The translations under genes and the position numbers were made by a program. From assembly GCF_945859705.1 (NCBI RefSeq), contig NC_079134.1, positions 154,973,718-155,037,717 of the forward strand: DNA of 64,000 bases. The letters run 5' to 3'. The first letter of the stretch is position 1. Every line of letters starts with the position of its first letter. The stretch is from Episyrphus balteatus (taxonomy: Eukaryota > Arthropoda > Insecta > Diptera > Syrphidae). The notes beneath the pieces are model-generated. The model was not told the DNA's origin, searched no databases, and saw nothing but the letters and a program-made list of their open reading frames with translations. Below are positions 12,652 through 23,598 of this stretch, piece by piece.

Positions 12652-14723
12652 CACTGGTCGACAAAAAAAGTCGGGAGCAAGAACTCTGTAAAGTGATTTA
12701 AATAAACTTGAGTGTGTTTTTGAGCTTGCTCATCACAATTTTAGCTATTAAGTCCAAAAAACTAATCTTAAATGAAATGTTTTTTGACATTTGATCTAAA
12801 AATATTATTTTTCCGTAATATTCTGCTATTTTTTCAACCGAATCAGGAGTCGAAAACTGAAATTTACTTCAAATCTGTTTTAAAAACCTTAAGTTACCTT
12901 AACCACCAAGGTTTCGAGATATCATACCTTTCTATACCAAATATCTTTTAAAAGAAAGTATTTTGGCAAAAAACAAATAAAAGTATTTAAGACGATAAAA
13001 TATGGCTTTTGAAAATTAGATACCTAGTTTTGTGAAAAAAAATTTAACGGTGATGAAATTCAACATTAATCCAGTTAAATAAGGGTTTAACCTCGGAATG
13101 AATGTTAGTACAAATTTTTTTTGCTCAATATCTTTCTTTTGCCATTCTATAACATATCTCAAAAGTCTAGAAAAATCTCATGTCCGCTTGTCGCGATTTC
13201 AAGGTCAAATCGCGAGATGGAGATTTTCAAAATTAGCAAAAATAGGCTATGGTAGTATATACACATATGATACATGATTTCAAGGTATTTTTTAATGCTG
13301 ATTCCAAACAATCTAAAATCAAGACAATCTGACGTCTCTGGAAAAAGTTATACCTGTTTTTCATCTGTCAACTCATATTATTATAACAGTTGCAAACTTA
13401 CTGCTGAAAAACCCTTAAAAGTTATGGTAGATGAACCAAATTTTGCATGAAGATTTAAGAATCCATCATTATTAAAAATCAAAACAATCCCTTACAAAAA
13501 ATATATATACCTACGAAATAATGGTATTTTTTGAAGGAAGGGCAAATTTTAGGATATGCACTAAAGAAGATTCTTGTTCATCTTAGGAATAAGTGCACAT
13601 AGGCTAATTTTTTCATTTTAATCTTTGTTTGGATATTTTTTAACTACCCTCAAAAATCTAAAAAAATCTCATGTCCGCAAGTCCTAATTTTCTTGGTTTG
13701 AAAATAAGGTGCAGATTTTAAAAAATTAATAAGAAAAGTTTAAATTTTTATATGTATACCAACATAAGCGACATTATTTAAAGGTATTTTTTAACACTAA
13801 TTCCAACAAAACTCACAAACAAGTCAACCTGACCATCCCTGAAAAGTAATGCACCTTATTCATGTTGATCTGACACAAATATCTGAAGTGTAGTTTTCCA
13901 ATTTTTTAAAATCTGCACCTTATTTTCAAACCAAGAAAATTAGGACTTGCGGACATGAGATTTTTTTAGATTTTTGAGGGTAGTTAAAAAATATCCAAAC
14001 AAAGATTAAAATGAAAAAATTAGCCTATTTGCACTTATTTCTAAGATGAACAAGAATCTTCTTTAGTGCATATCCTAAAATTTGCCCTTCCTTCAAAAAA
14101 TACCATTATTTCGTAGGTATATATATTTTTTGTAAGGGATTGTTTTGATTTTTAATAATGATGGATTCTAAAATCTTCATGCAAAATTTGGTTCATCTAC
14201 CATAACTTTTAAGGGTTTTTCAGCAGTAAGTTTGCAACTGTTATAATAATATGAGTTGACAGATGAAAAGCAGGTATAACTTTTTCCAGAGACGTCAGAT
14301 TGTCTTGATTTTAGATTTTTTGGAATCAGCATTAAAAAATACCTTGAAATCATGTATCATATGTGTATATAATACCATAGCCTATTTTTGCTAATTTTGA
14401 AAATCTCCATTTCGCGATTTGACCTTGAAATCGCGACAAGCGGACATGAGATTTTTCTAGACTTTTGAGATATGTTATAGAATGGCAAAAGGAAGATATT
14501 GAGCAAAAAAAATTTCTACTAACATTCATTCCGAGATTTACCCCTTTTTTCTCCTTATTTTACTGTATTACATCAAAAGTACGTTTTTGACCTGTTAATA
14601 TTCAAATATTTCGAAAACTTGACATGCTAGTAAGATTTTGACTTCAGATTCGGAATCAGCACACAAAAGTCCTTTACAAAAGTATGGTTTGGTTCAAGCT
14701 CCATTTTCGTTGCCGACCAGTGT
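12652..14723. mobile_element. Palindromic TIR element (CACTGGTCG ends)
   Basis: The outer ends CACTGGTCGACAA and TTGCCGACCAGTG are inverted. Inside, long arms (about 13120-13735 and 13898-14510) mirror each other with few differences, including the GTCGCGATTTCAAGGTC block. The axis lies near 13815. No transposase remnant was recognised and the target duplication is unclear. A shorter related copy lies at 28862-29465. Confidence 0.75.
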
Positions 14724-14837
14724 TATCAGAAATGTTTAATTTTCAGACTCAGTTTTAAATGCGTAATTATTAAAAAAAAATCCCTCCTAAACGTCTTCTA
14801 GCTTTTGAAACAAAATACAAATTTTTTGTTTAAGATG

Positions 14838-14860
14838 GGTCACGGTGGCGTATGCGTAAC
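14838..14860 (-). repeat. Dispersed 23-bp motif, copy 3 (interrupted flank)
   Basis: On the plus strand: GGTCAC, then GGTGGCGTATGCGTAAC. It is followed by ATTTGTTTCTAGGCATAGAAAAAC, the family's downstream box, which is cut by the MITE at 14888-15026 and resumes as AACAGTT at 15030. Confidence 0.8.
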
Positions 14861-14887
14861 ATTTGTTTCTAGGCATAGAAAAACTTA

Positions 14888-15026
14888 TGGCGTTTTCGAT
14901 TGGCAGTCCGGAAGCGTCCGGAATCATTCTGAAAAAATTTTATTCACACAAAACTGTCAGTTTTGTACGAATAAAACGCTTTCAGAATGATTCCGGACGC
15001 TTCCGGACTGCCAATCGAAAACGCCA
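14888..15026. mobile_element. 139-bp hairpin MITE with TTA TSD
   Basis: A nearly perfect hairpin: TGGCGTTTTCGATTGGCAG at the left end, with its complement at the right. It is flanked by TTA at 14885-14887 and 15027-15029. A 3-bp TTA duplication suggests the PIF/Harbinger group, though the TIR alone does not prove it. Removing the element and one TTA restores the flank seen in other copies of the dispersed motif. Confidence 0.9.
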
Positions 15027-15539
15027 TTAAACAGTTACATGAAAAACGCTAATATTTGACTTTATTTTTTGAGTTTTTTTTTTGTATAAAAATTGAATAA
15101 AAAAAAAATATGAACTTAATTGATACATATTTATTTAATCTAGAAAACCTTATTAATGAAATAACTTTTTTTTAAATGTTAAAGAAATAGAAGATGTTAC
15201 AAGAAGTGGTTTAAAAGTTTTAAGTTTTTATTTATTTTTTTTTTTTTGTGAGAAAAGAATTGTATCACAATATTTTTTACTATTTTCCAAAATTGTGTGA
15301 GAATTTTTTTGAAAATGTGTTGAACTTCTCCATAATATAGTATTACGCCCTCATAGAGTTCACTACTGACGAAAAGAAGGAATCCTTTTTTATGTTAGAT
15401 CGACAACAAATTTCGATTCAATGGAAACGCCCGTTATGGGAAACGTAAGGCTGTGTTCCCTTCAAAAGATCAGTATGTGAACTGTTGCAAATTTTTGTAA
15501 ATATATCGCTCAATACAACTTAATAGAAACAAATACATA

Positions 15540-15990
15540 CACTGAGGGAAAAAACGCCACGTAAAATTAAATATGTTCGACGTTGATTTAACGATGAAAA
15601 AACTAACATGAAACATCTTTAAATTAAAATTTAAACAACGTAAGAATTTTTTTATTTTTGTCGGATTTCACCTTTTGTTGCATTTTATCACCCTTATTTC
15701 TAATGGTGAGTAAGCACATTGGTAAAGCATTCCTCTAGAGATCCAAGAGTTGTAGTTTCTATTCCCATTCACAGTGGTTGCCAATTTTTTTTTTTTTTTT
15801 TATAAATTGATGATTTTTTTCAAAGTTGAAACAACGTTGAATTAAAGATGTTTTATAACGGCAAACCACTTTAAACTAACGATTTTCTACTTTGATTTTA
15901 AAATTTTCGTCTTCAACGCAAAATCATAGATACCAAAAAATAGTTTAATCAACGTATTTTTCGTTGATTTTAAGTTGTTTTTTCTCAGTG
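15540..15990. mobile_element. 451-bp TA-flanked MITE (CACTGAG ends)
   Basis: The ends CACTGAGGGAAAAAAC and GTTTTTTCTCAGTG are inverted and flanked by TA (15538-15539 and 15991-15992), as in Tc1/mariner-derived MITEs. Internally it has AACGTTGATT-type inverted text, a run of T and a tRNA-like segment at about 15711-15783. Confidence 0.75.
15711..15783 (+). other. Degenerate tRNA-like module inside a MITE
   Basis: ATTGGTAAAGC resembles the end of an A box, and GTTTCTATTCCC resembles a B box 40-odd bases later, followed by ACAGTGG and then a T run. The same order (tRNA-like part next to a homopolymer run) is seen in the element at 8033-9946. Confidence 0.35.
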
Positions 15991-16174
15991 TAGTTTCCTA
16001 AAAACAAGAAAACAGCATCATTTAAATAACAGTCTAAGCTTATGGTCTTAGGGTATTTTTCCAATGTTGAATCTCATGGAACTAACAATAAGAAAATCTG
16101 ACTCCCTTAAAAAAGTTTTGCATACAAATAAAAATACTAAATACTTCTTTATTCCGTGACCTTTCTTTTTAAAT

Positions 16175-16684
16175 AAAGTGAATCTTCTTCGTTGGCTATA
16201 GGTCTTGATTTGAGTCTATATTTTCTTCTGTGTCGACGTTTCACGTGTGCTTACACGCTTCTTCAGGACTAAGAACAATAATTCTAGAAAGCTCTAAAAA
16301 CGTATAGAATAAATACTTATCTTGAATCCTCTAATGATCCCCAATTGATTGCAGTTGATTAAAGTTTAGGTTTTCTTTTCAAGCTTATATGTATATTTTG
16401 AAAATCAATAATATAAAAAATGTCTTGAAAAAGACGTTTTGAAATTTTGATAATTAAAAACGTCTTTAAGCTTGATAAAAAAAAAACCTAAACTTTAATC
16501 AACTGCATTCAATTGGGGATCATTAGAGGATTCAAGATAAGTATTTATTCTATACGTTTTTAGAGCTTTCTAGAATTATTTTTTTTAGTCCTGAAGAAGC
16601 GTGTAAGCACACATGAAACGTCGACACAGAAGAAAATATAGACTGAAATCAAGACCTATAGCCAACGAAGAAGATTCACTTTAA
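16175..16684. repeat. 510-bp palindrome
   Basis: Arms of about 200 bp (16175-16373 and 16482-16684) are near-perfect inverted copies around a 108-bp loop that has its own ACGTCTTT hairpin. The arms contain the tail-like word CCTGAAGAAGCGTG...GAAACGTCG, a form common at the ends of dispersed repeats. No clear TIR or target duplication was found. Confidence 0.8.
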
Positions 16685-17203
16685 ATAAAAACACTATATA
16701 ATATCAAGTTCCGGGAATTCATTATTCATTGCTGGGTTTTTTCTTGCTTTGTTCTTGAGCATTCCCCTTTGTGATATATTTCAAAACGCCAATGATTTAA
16801 ATGGTAATTTTAAGAATGTTTTCATCAGATACACCATACAGGCACTGGTATTATTTTTGGTTTCTGTCTTGAATAAAACATTTTAACCCATGTTATTTTA
16901 TTTAGGTACTTAGGTACCAGCTATTGTAAAAGTTTTTTTGGAATACTATTTCTGAATTTAATCTATTCTTTAAAAAAAAACACCTTTTAGACTTTTTAGA
17001 CTTTTACTACCATCAACAATAAAAATAGCTTAACAATTTTTTTTAAATATTGAATCCTAAGCGGGCTTTAGGTCACGAAGATAGAAATTATTAATTTTTT
17101 TAAAAGTAAAAACTATTTAGGTTAAAAGTAAGTACCTAAATGTTATCTTTTTTACAAATAGCTCAACCTCTCAACCTTAAACACCCTTTTATACATAATA
17201 AAA
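16685..17203. other. Spacer, no gene seen
   Basis: AT-rich sequence without recognisable features. Confidence 0.5.
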
Positions 17204-18024
17204 TGCACGACTGGGGTCGCACGTACTTGCTCTTATGCTTAAAGTTACTCTAATGTTAAAGCTTTTTATTCAAGAAAATTAAGAAAATTAAAAATTTGAT
17301 ATTTTCAAGAAATTAAAAAAAATAAAATCTGTTTTTATAATTAATTAAATACCGTTTTAAATGACCTTTCACAAAAAACCAAGTATGCATGTTTACTTCT
17401 TATATAAAAAGGAATTTTTAGAAAAAAATTTTCGAAAATCGTTAAAGCCGTTTTTTTAAAAAAATAATTTTTTATATATAAAAATTTTCTAACATTTTTC
17501 AAAGAAAAAGTTGGTATGCCATTTTGAAGAAATAATTTATTTACGCATAAAAACGAAATTTCAAAATTTTTCATAAACCCGTTTTCAAAAAATTGATTTT
17601 TCAAAAAAAAATTTTGAAATATTTTTTAAAAATCCAAAAATGAGTTTTTTGAAATTTTTCTAAAATTTTAATATTACCTTCACCTAAACGCTTTTGTATA
17701 AAAATTTTCGTTGAAATCGGGGTGGTCTTGAACGAGATATTCATAAATCAAAAAAACCGTTCTATGACAGGTACCGTTATTTAAGGTAAAAAAATATTTT
17801 TTTTATTTCGAAAGTTGGCTCTTATGTGTAATACTACACTCAAAAATTTTAATCAAAATCGTTAGAGCCGTTTTTGAAAAAAATTAACTTTTCTATTTCC
17901 GTTATATGATAGGTACCGTTAGTTTTGGTCCTAAAAAAAAAATTCGAATTTCGAATCACCCAAAACTGTTAACTACCAAGTTTGAACAAAATCACTCGAA
18001 TAGTTTAGGCTGTAGCTCGAGGTA

Positions 18025-19004
18025 GGGGAGAGTGGGGCCAAATGTAACACTTTTTTCTAAAATCGATGGTTCTCCTACAAATTTGAAAGTGGGTCAACCA
18101 GACCTTTTTTAAATTAAAGACCCATGTTTTAGCTCCAAGATCCATCATAAAAATTTAGCAAAACATAACGGTAATGTTGAAAAATATAGCTTCCAAAAAA
18201 AAAATCGTGTTGTTTCAACTTACCCCACATACGGGGCAAAGTGTAACACATACCGGGGTAGGTTGTACCAAGAACTAAAAATAAGAGAAAAATACCTTTA
18301 TTTGTTTATATTTATTTGTTTTTAATTAATAACAATAAAAACAAATCTTAGTCATGAAATTTTGGTGCAAATTTGTAAAAAGTGGAGCAAATCCAAGATT
18401 TCCAGAGAAAATTTGACAGTAGTCTTAAATAAAAGTTATTCGAATTCATAAATTGTTTTATAAGCTTTATGAATTCAAATGGTGGTTCAAAAATGTGTTT
18501 CCAATTTCAAAATAAATACAAATTCAATTACAAGCATTCATATTCAGGGTTGTTAATTATATTAGGTAAACAGTTTTTCAGTATAGGTAGGTTTTTACAT
18601 GGTACAACTTGCCCCGGAAAAATGTTACAACTAGCCCCAGCATGAAATTTGGCACATAAAATCAATTTAAAAAAAAAGCGAAACTGATATAGACATAACA
18701 CATACACGCAATTTGAGCCAAAACACGGTTGCATATAACAAAAAAACACTTAGCACTCTATCTTTTTCGGGTAAAGAGGTAGACCAAAAATAAAATTAAA
18801 AAAAAAAGTTACAAACATGCATTTTTTGGGCACCACTAGTGTAACTTCTCACCCTGTCGTCTAATCTTCATCTGAAGAAAATGTGCCGGTAGATATTCAA
18901 AAATTGAGCATTTTTCTCCTTTACGCGTTTCTTAATATTGAAAGGAACATCGCTTTTTTTAGCTGTTAATTCTTACCCCTGTTACATTTAGCCCCACTCT
19001 CCCC
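18025..19004. mobile_element. 980-bp TA-flanked MITE (GGGGAGAGTGGGGC ends)
   Basis: The TIRs are about 24 bp with one mismatch, starting GGGGAGAGTGGGGC, and are flanked by TA (18023-18024 and 19005-19006). Copy 2 of the host repeat is uninterrupted here (CTCGAGGTTCTTACAGAC), which supplies an empty site. The internal text repeats words related to the TIR (TTACCCCACATACGGGGC). There is no transposase; it is inferred to be Tc1/mariner-derived from the TA. Confidence 0.85.
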
Positions 19005-19009
19005 TACAT

Positions 19010-19010
<1 letters not shown>

Positions 19011-19051
<41 letters not shown>

Positions 19052-19065
19052 GGACAGACAGACAG
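19011..19065 (+). repeat. (CAGA)n microsatellite
   Basis: Tandem CAGA with one CGGA variant, inside the HINE-like element. The same tract recurs at the same place in copy 2. Confidence 0.95.
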
Positions 19066-19189
19066 AATTGCCGGACCCACTTTTTTGGCATTCTCCATCA
19101 TCGTAATGTCATGTAAAATTGTTATCTCCAGTTCGATTTTTTTTACGAATCCTAAACTTACCCTATAGTACCTATATCGCAAGTAAAAA

Positions 19190-20396
19190 AAATAATGTTC
19201 GCCTATTATAATAGGATAATTGTCCTCATACCAAATTTCATCAATGTACCGGTCTATTTCAAAGAGTCCTGCTATTAGGTATCAATTGAAGAAAAAACAC
19301 AGACATAAATAAATGGACCCTCTGGTCTAAATAATAAGCTACAGTTATTATGATTAAACCTTTAATTATTTTGATTAAAGTCTACCAAGTGATAATAATT
19401 CTCAAATTACATCTGCTACGTCCAACAATAATATTCCCTTTATACTATATCATAGATTTTTACTATATAACTTCCAAACATATATTACATCCGTATAAAA
19501 ACGAACAAAAAGAAAAAAAAACATTAAAAAGCCATAAATCTCTTTCTGATGCGATATCAATCCGCATAATAAGACACATACCAGACGGCTGTAAGTAATT
19601 AAGAATATAAACACCATCTCCGCATTATGACGTTTATTTATCTTCTTACTTTTAGACTTTTTATACGTACATATATATTTCACATTAAGCCAAAAACGAC
19701 CAAACAAAAAAAAAACATCCTTCACGTGTACGACGCACATTATTTCACACATAACCCAAAAATCTCATTAATTTTAATTGATTCATCTCACAACAGCTTA
19801 TTCACATCCTTTAAGTATAGTAATTCATCTCTCTTTTGCTACTTAAATATATACTGACAAATAAGTAGATGTAGATATATAGGTACATTTAGTATCCTTT
19901 CATTTTATTTAACTTAATAAACTAGAGGCCCAAAAAAAATTAAACATAAACCTTATAACCTCCTTGTAAAAGATATGGAATTAGTGTTGATATGCCTTAT
20001 TCTTATGCCAGTTTTTTTCTTTTTTTTTTTTCATTCTTTTCTTAATTTCTCTCTCATTTCAGGATCAGGATCATCATCTTATATACACATCTTTTCTCAT
20101 CGCATCTTCAACTTGTCGTTTTCGTCCTTCAGCTTCTAATATCAGAGCTCATTCGGGGATACCTTAAGCCTCTTACTTCAAATTAGCTTTTGGCAAACAC
20201 AAAAAAAAAATAAGAAAAGACAAAATCTGATTTCCGGATGAGTAATTCATATCATGCACGCAAATTCGCATCACATCTCACCACAGTTACTAATTATATA
20301 CTTTGACTACCGTAATAACAACAACAACCAACACACACGCACGCAATAAAACCATCGAATAACGCGCTCTTGATGGTTTTGATATGGCTGATGAGT
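19190..20396. promoter_or_regulatory. Upstream flank of the + strand first exon
   Basis: Mostly unique-looking DNA in front of the inferred exon. No consensus TATA box with a matching initiator could be fixed. Mixed-composition blocks (20060-20180 and 20330-20470) stand out from the A/T background and are the best candidates for promoter sequence. The strand and extent of any promoter are inferred only from the downstream donor. Confidence 0.3.
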
Positions 20397-21059
20397 GCTG
20401 TGTTCTGAGCGTGGCTTAAAAAGTTTTGCGGGGTTTTTGTTCGTTAAAACTTCTTGTGCATTGCGTGTATTTTGTAAATTGAGAAAATTACATCTTGATG
20501 GAAAAACAGGATAAATGTGATTATCCCAATGTAACGGTGTTATCCTTTTGTTGTGGTGAAAGGAAAAAGGAAGTGTGAGCAAGCTTCCAGCTAAAGAAAA
20601 AAAAAAGTGTGAAATAATTATAAGATTTTGTGAAAGTTTTCTTCTTTTTTTCTTCATTTTTGTTTTGTTTTTTTTTTTCTGTGCGCGGATTTTTAATGAT
20701 AAGAGTTTTTTTAATTTTTAACAAAATTTTAATCTTGTAAAACACGAAGAGAAAAAGTAACTGAGTACCAATTAAAATTACATAATTCAATTTTGTTTTA
20801 TTTATTTTTATTTTCTTTAGTATTTTTTTACGTATAATTCGAAAGGAGAAAAAAAAATAATAGAAATCGACAAAAAATAGAAATTGATAAAAGAAAAGTG
20901 TTTTAAAAATCATTCAAGGTGTTTTGTGGATGCATTTTGTTTGGAAAGGGGCCCGACAACAACAATACGGAGGGCCTCAGGAGTGCTTTGGCCCGTCTTC
21001 GCAACAGAACGGGCCCCTCACTCCCATCCAATAACCCTTCCAATGGACAACCCCAAAAT
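20397..21059 (+). CDS. Probable first exon of an unrecognised gene (5' leader, coding start uncertain)
   Basis: A strong donor AAAAT|GTAAGT ends the exon at 21059. The start coordinate is approximate. The last 150 bases are GC-rich and protein-like. Frame 0 from 20907 is open to the donor and reads ...EGLRSALARLRNRTGP..., the most protein-like reading, but it has no ATG after the in-frame TAA at 20904. A second frame starts at ATG 20930 and stops after 34 codons (a possible upstream ORF). The third offers ATG 21043, reading MDNPK before the donor splits the next codon. So either the exon is mostly 5' leader with a start at 21043, or the long open frame is an internal exon with an acceptor I cannot place (for example TTCAAG at 20918). 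No downstream exon was found, so the following intron is very long or leaves the window. Gene not recognised. Confidence 0.45.
20930..21034 (+). other. Possible 34-codon upstream ORF
   Basis: Opens ATG CAT TTT GTT TGG and ends TAA inside the same exon, overlapping the protein-like frame. If the real start is at 21043 this would be an upstream ORF able to damp translation. It may also be a chance frame in a GC-rich exon. Confidence 0.25.
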
Positions 21060-21402
21060 GTAAGTACAAAAAATATTTTTATATAAATTTTTTCGTTTGA
21101 TGTTTTTCTTTAACGTAAACTATTAACTTATATAATGTTAATAGACCAGGGTCGATAATTTTTGAAACCAAATAAAATAACAGTAGGATGAAACCCATTG
21201 GATAAGGAGGTCAATATGATAAAAATGAAAGGAAAATAAATTACGGGCGCGCCGGGCTCGGTGGGTTGAGTTTTTAATGGTAAAAAATGGTATATTTCGA
21301 TGTCCAGCAAAAACTATAGGTAATAAAAGAAAAAGATTTACAACTTTTGTACTAACAATTTTTTTGGTTTTTTATTTTTATCTTTTTCAAAAAAAAAAAA
21401 AA
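21060..21402 (+). other. Start of the first intron
   Basis: Begins with the donor GTAAGT. AT-rich, with an A run at 21391-21404. No exon or motif was recognised. Confidence 0.4.
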
Positions 21403-21504
21403 AATTAATGACAAATGGTGAAAAATTACCTTATAACGTCCCAAATATACTGTAATTTATTTGATTTAAAGTAATATATTTTACCCTATTTTGACTACCT
21501 TATA

Positions 21505-22834
21505 CAGGGTGTCCCAAAAGTAATGGATCAAACGAAATATGCAGATAGGCCAACTTTAGGGCTCTCAGAATTTGGTAACTTGTTCATCCCAAATCCTTAC
21601 GGTTTTCAATTTAATGCAGTTTTTGTGAATTATCGAAAAATCTCGACTTTGCAACAGTATTTTGCTTCCTCCGGTCATAATTGATTTTTGTTTTTTACAA
21701 TTCTTTCACTAAAACATTGCCTTCTTCTTCTTCTTCCTTTTTTCTCGGCGCTGTTATGATCTCGATGTCGAGGGGATCATAACCTTCCCACGTTACTGCT
21801 TCACACTAGTGATCCGCCTGTGGGGTTCGCCGGGTTGACCTCAGAAATCGGCGGCAAGCCTCCCGGTTTTGTATTGTTCCGTTTCTGAGGCCAACTGAAT
21901 GCTGGTGTTTTTGCATTTGCTTGTACCAGGAGTTTTTAGGCCTACCTTTCTTTTTATTTCACTAAAACATTGCCTAATAATAAGAAATAATTATTTAATC
22001 AAAATATTTTTTATTTCATACGCCATTTTGCTGCAAATTATGTAACAGTTCCATGTTTTATAAAAACTCAATTTCTTACTTTTATTTGAGAGGAACATCC
22101 CGAAAAAAAATTGTATGGTGTGATACTGGTTTATTATTTTAAAAACTTGCCGTGTTATTGCACTTTTCAAAAATGTATAAAAATTTCCAAAGTTCAAATT
22201 AGAACGAAAGATATTACAATTTTAATGCAAAAAAACAGGGGTTTTCAGAGCAAAATAACAAACAAAAATCGAGGCTTTTATTCAAAAAGAAATAAACAAA
22301 CAACAGTCGAGGAAATGTGTTTATTTTTCTTTGTTATTTTTCTCTGAAAAGGCCTGTTTTGTTGCATTAAAATTGTAATATCTTTTGTTCTAACTTCAAG
22401 TTTGGAAACTTTTATACATTTTTGAAAAGTGCAATAACACGGCAATTTTTTAAAATAATTAACCTGTGTCACACTATACAAATTTTTTGCAGTGTGTTGC
22501 TCTGAAAAAAAATTAAGTAATTGAGTTTTTATAAAACATGGAACTGTTACATAATTTGCAGCAAAATGGCGTATGAAATAAAAAATATTTTGATTAAATA
22601 ATTATTTATTCTTATTAGCCAATGTTTTAGTGAAAGAATTGTAAAAAACAAAAATCAATTATGACCGGAGGAAGCAAAATACTGTTGCAAAGTCGAGATT
22701 TTTCGATAATTCACAAAAACTGCATTAAATTGAAAACCGTAAGGATTTGGGATGAACAAGTTACTAAATTCTGAGAGCCCTGAAGTTGGCCTATCAGCAT
22801 ATTTCGTTTGATCCATTACTTTTGGGACACCCTG
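21505..22834. mobile_element. Palindromic TA-flanked element (CAGGGTGTCCCAAAAG ends)
   Basis: The ends CAGGGTGTCCCAAAAGTAAT and its complement are flanked by TA (21503-21504 and 22835-22836). This TIR style is typical of insect Tc1/mariner/IS630 relatives. The arms mirror each other almost to the axis near 22300. The left arm carries a 235-bp LINE insertion absent from the right. No transposase survives; the short frames in the two arms are mirror copies. Confidence 0.85.
21722..21956 (-). mobile_element. 5'-truncated LINE insertion with 18-bp TSD
   Basis: The segment is flanked by exact 18-bp copies of TTTCACTAAAACATTGCC (21704-21721 and 21957-21974). On the minus strand it ends in (GAA)n. 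The frame before the tail reads GRPKNSWYKQ...QNREACRRFL and stops at TAG, like the extreme C-terminus of RTE-type or related LINE polyproteins, followed by a short 3' UTR. Target-primed insertion explains the truncation, tail and long duplication. The right arm of the palindrome preserves the empty site. Clade assignment is tentative. Confidence 0.75.
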
Positions 22835-23095
22835 TATATAAAAAAAAAACATTTTTTGCATTTTTCGAGAACATTTACCATAGCATATTGATGTAAATTT
22901 TTTTTACAACAACGAACAAAATGCCCACCGACTTTTTGACAAAAGCTTATATTTTGACACGAGAACTTTCGATTAAATGTTGGAGTGTTTTTTTATATTT
23001 AGTCAAAATAAGGTGAAGAATAAATATTTTAAATCAAATAAATTACAGTATATTTGGACGTTATAAGGTAAGTTTTCACCATTTTTCATTAATAT

Positions 23096-23598
23096 TTTTT
23101 TTAAACCATTATTTTATGTTCAAATTTATACATTAGGGTGATTCTACGCAGGTTGACCATCAATAGGCAAAAAATGAAAGTGAAAAAATAAGAAATTTAA
23201 TTATGGTATTTAATACTTATATTTTTTACTTTCATAACAAAATGAGGAAATTTTTAATAATAAATTATTTCAATTTTCAAAGCAAACAGTATTTTAACAA
23301 CACTACAATAAACTGTATTGATGTTTGACACACATTTTTATACAAAATTAAAATTATTTGCTCAAAAAAATCTCCATTCAATCTTCTTTCACATTGAATA
23401 CGATATCCACGACTTTTCATTCAAAAATCTACAAAATCTACTTTTAAAGTCACCGAAGTAGACTGACTCAATTTAATCTAAAGTCACACCCGTTACACCT
23501 AACTTTAAGAGTTTACGACATTGACAGACAGGTTAAAAAAATGTTATTTTAAACAAATATTAACAACTAAATAAATTAGGTGTTGAAGCTATTAAATA
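23096..23598. other. Spacer, no gene seen
   Basis: AT-rich intron-like DNA. CACCCGTTACA occurs near 23487 and again near 24466, either side of the Tc1-like element; these are short repeats without a clear meaning. Confidence 0.45.

Larger units (their letters stand above)
14724..15539. other. Spacer, no gene seen
   Basis: Apart from the motif copy and the 139-bp MITE listed separately, no gene or other repeat is visible here. Confidence 0.5.
17204..19185 (+). mobile_element. HINE/DINE-1-like repeat, copy 1, split by a MITE
   Basis: It starts TGCACGACTGGGGTCGCACG and ends GCAAGTAAA. Near the 5' end CGAC-TGGG-GTCG can form a small hairpin. A CAGA microsatellite sits about 120 bp before the 3' end. 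A terminal hairpin (ACTTGC...GCAAGT, seen intact in copy 2) closes the element, and TACTTGC near the 5' end is inverted relative to GCAAGTA at the 3' end. This layout is that of Helitron-associated HINE/DINE-1 elements; the class is inferred. Copy 2 lies at 32563-33589 and a 5' fragment at 63884. A MITE occupies 18025-19004. Confidence 0.55.
21403..23095. repeat. Outer inverted repeat around a nested foldback
   Basis: About 95 bp at 21403-21500 (containing ATATACTGTAATTTATTTGA) are repeated inverted at 22995-23092. Between them lies the TA-flanked foldback at 21505-22834 plus about 150 bp of unmatched spacer. The arms differ by several bases, so this outer palindrome looks older than its insert. 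Confidence 0.75.

Noticed and set aside
16198..16665. Hammerhead-ribozyme-like core in the arms of the 16-kb palindrome: CTGAAGA, a 6-bp stem with AAGC loop, then GAAAC.
   Set aside because: CTGANGA and GAAA fit, and stem II closes in the left arm, but I could not find the third stem and cleavage-site strand at a suitable distance. Similar CCTGAAGAAG...GAAACG words are common in dispersed repeats. A covariance-model search would decide.
18988..19182. Open frame rich in SVCLSVCL repeats (also at 33337-33585).
   Set aside because: It is the translated CAGA microsatellite plus the 3' part of the HINE-like repeat, not a gene.
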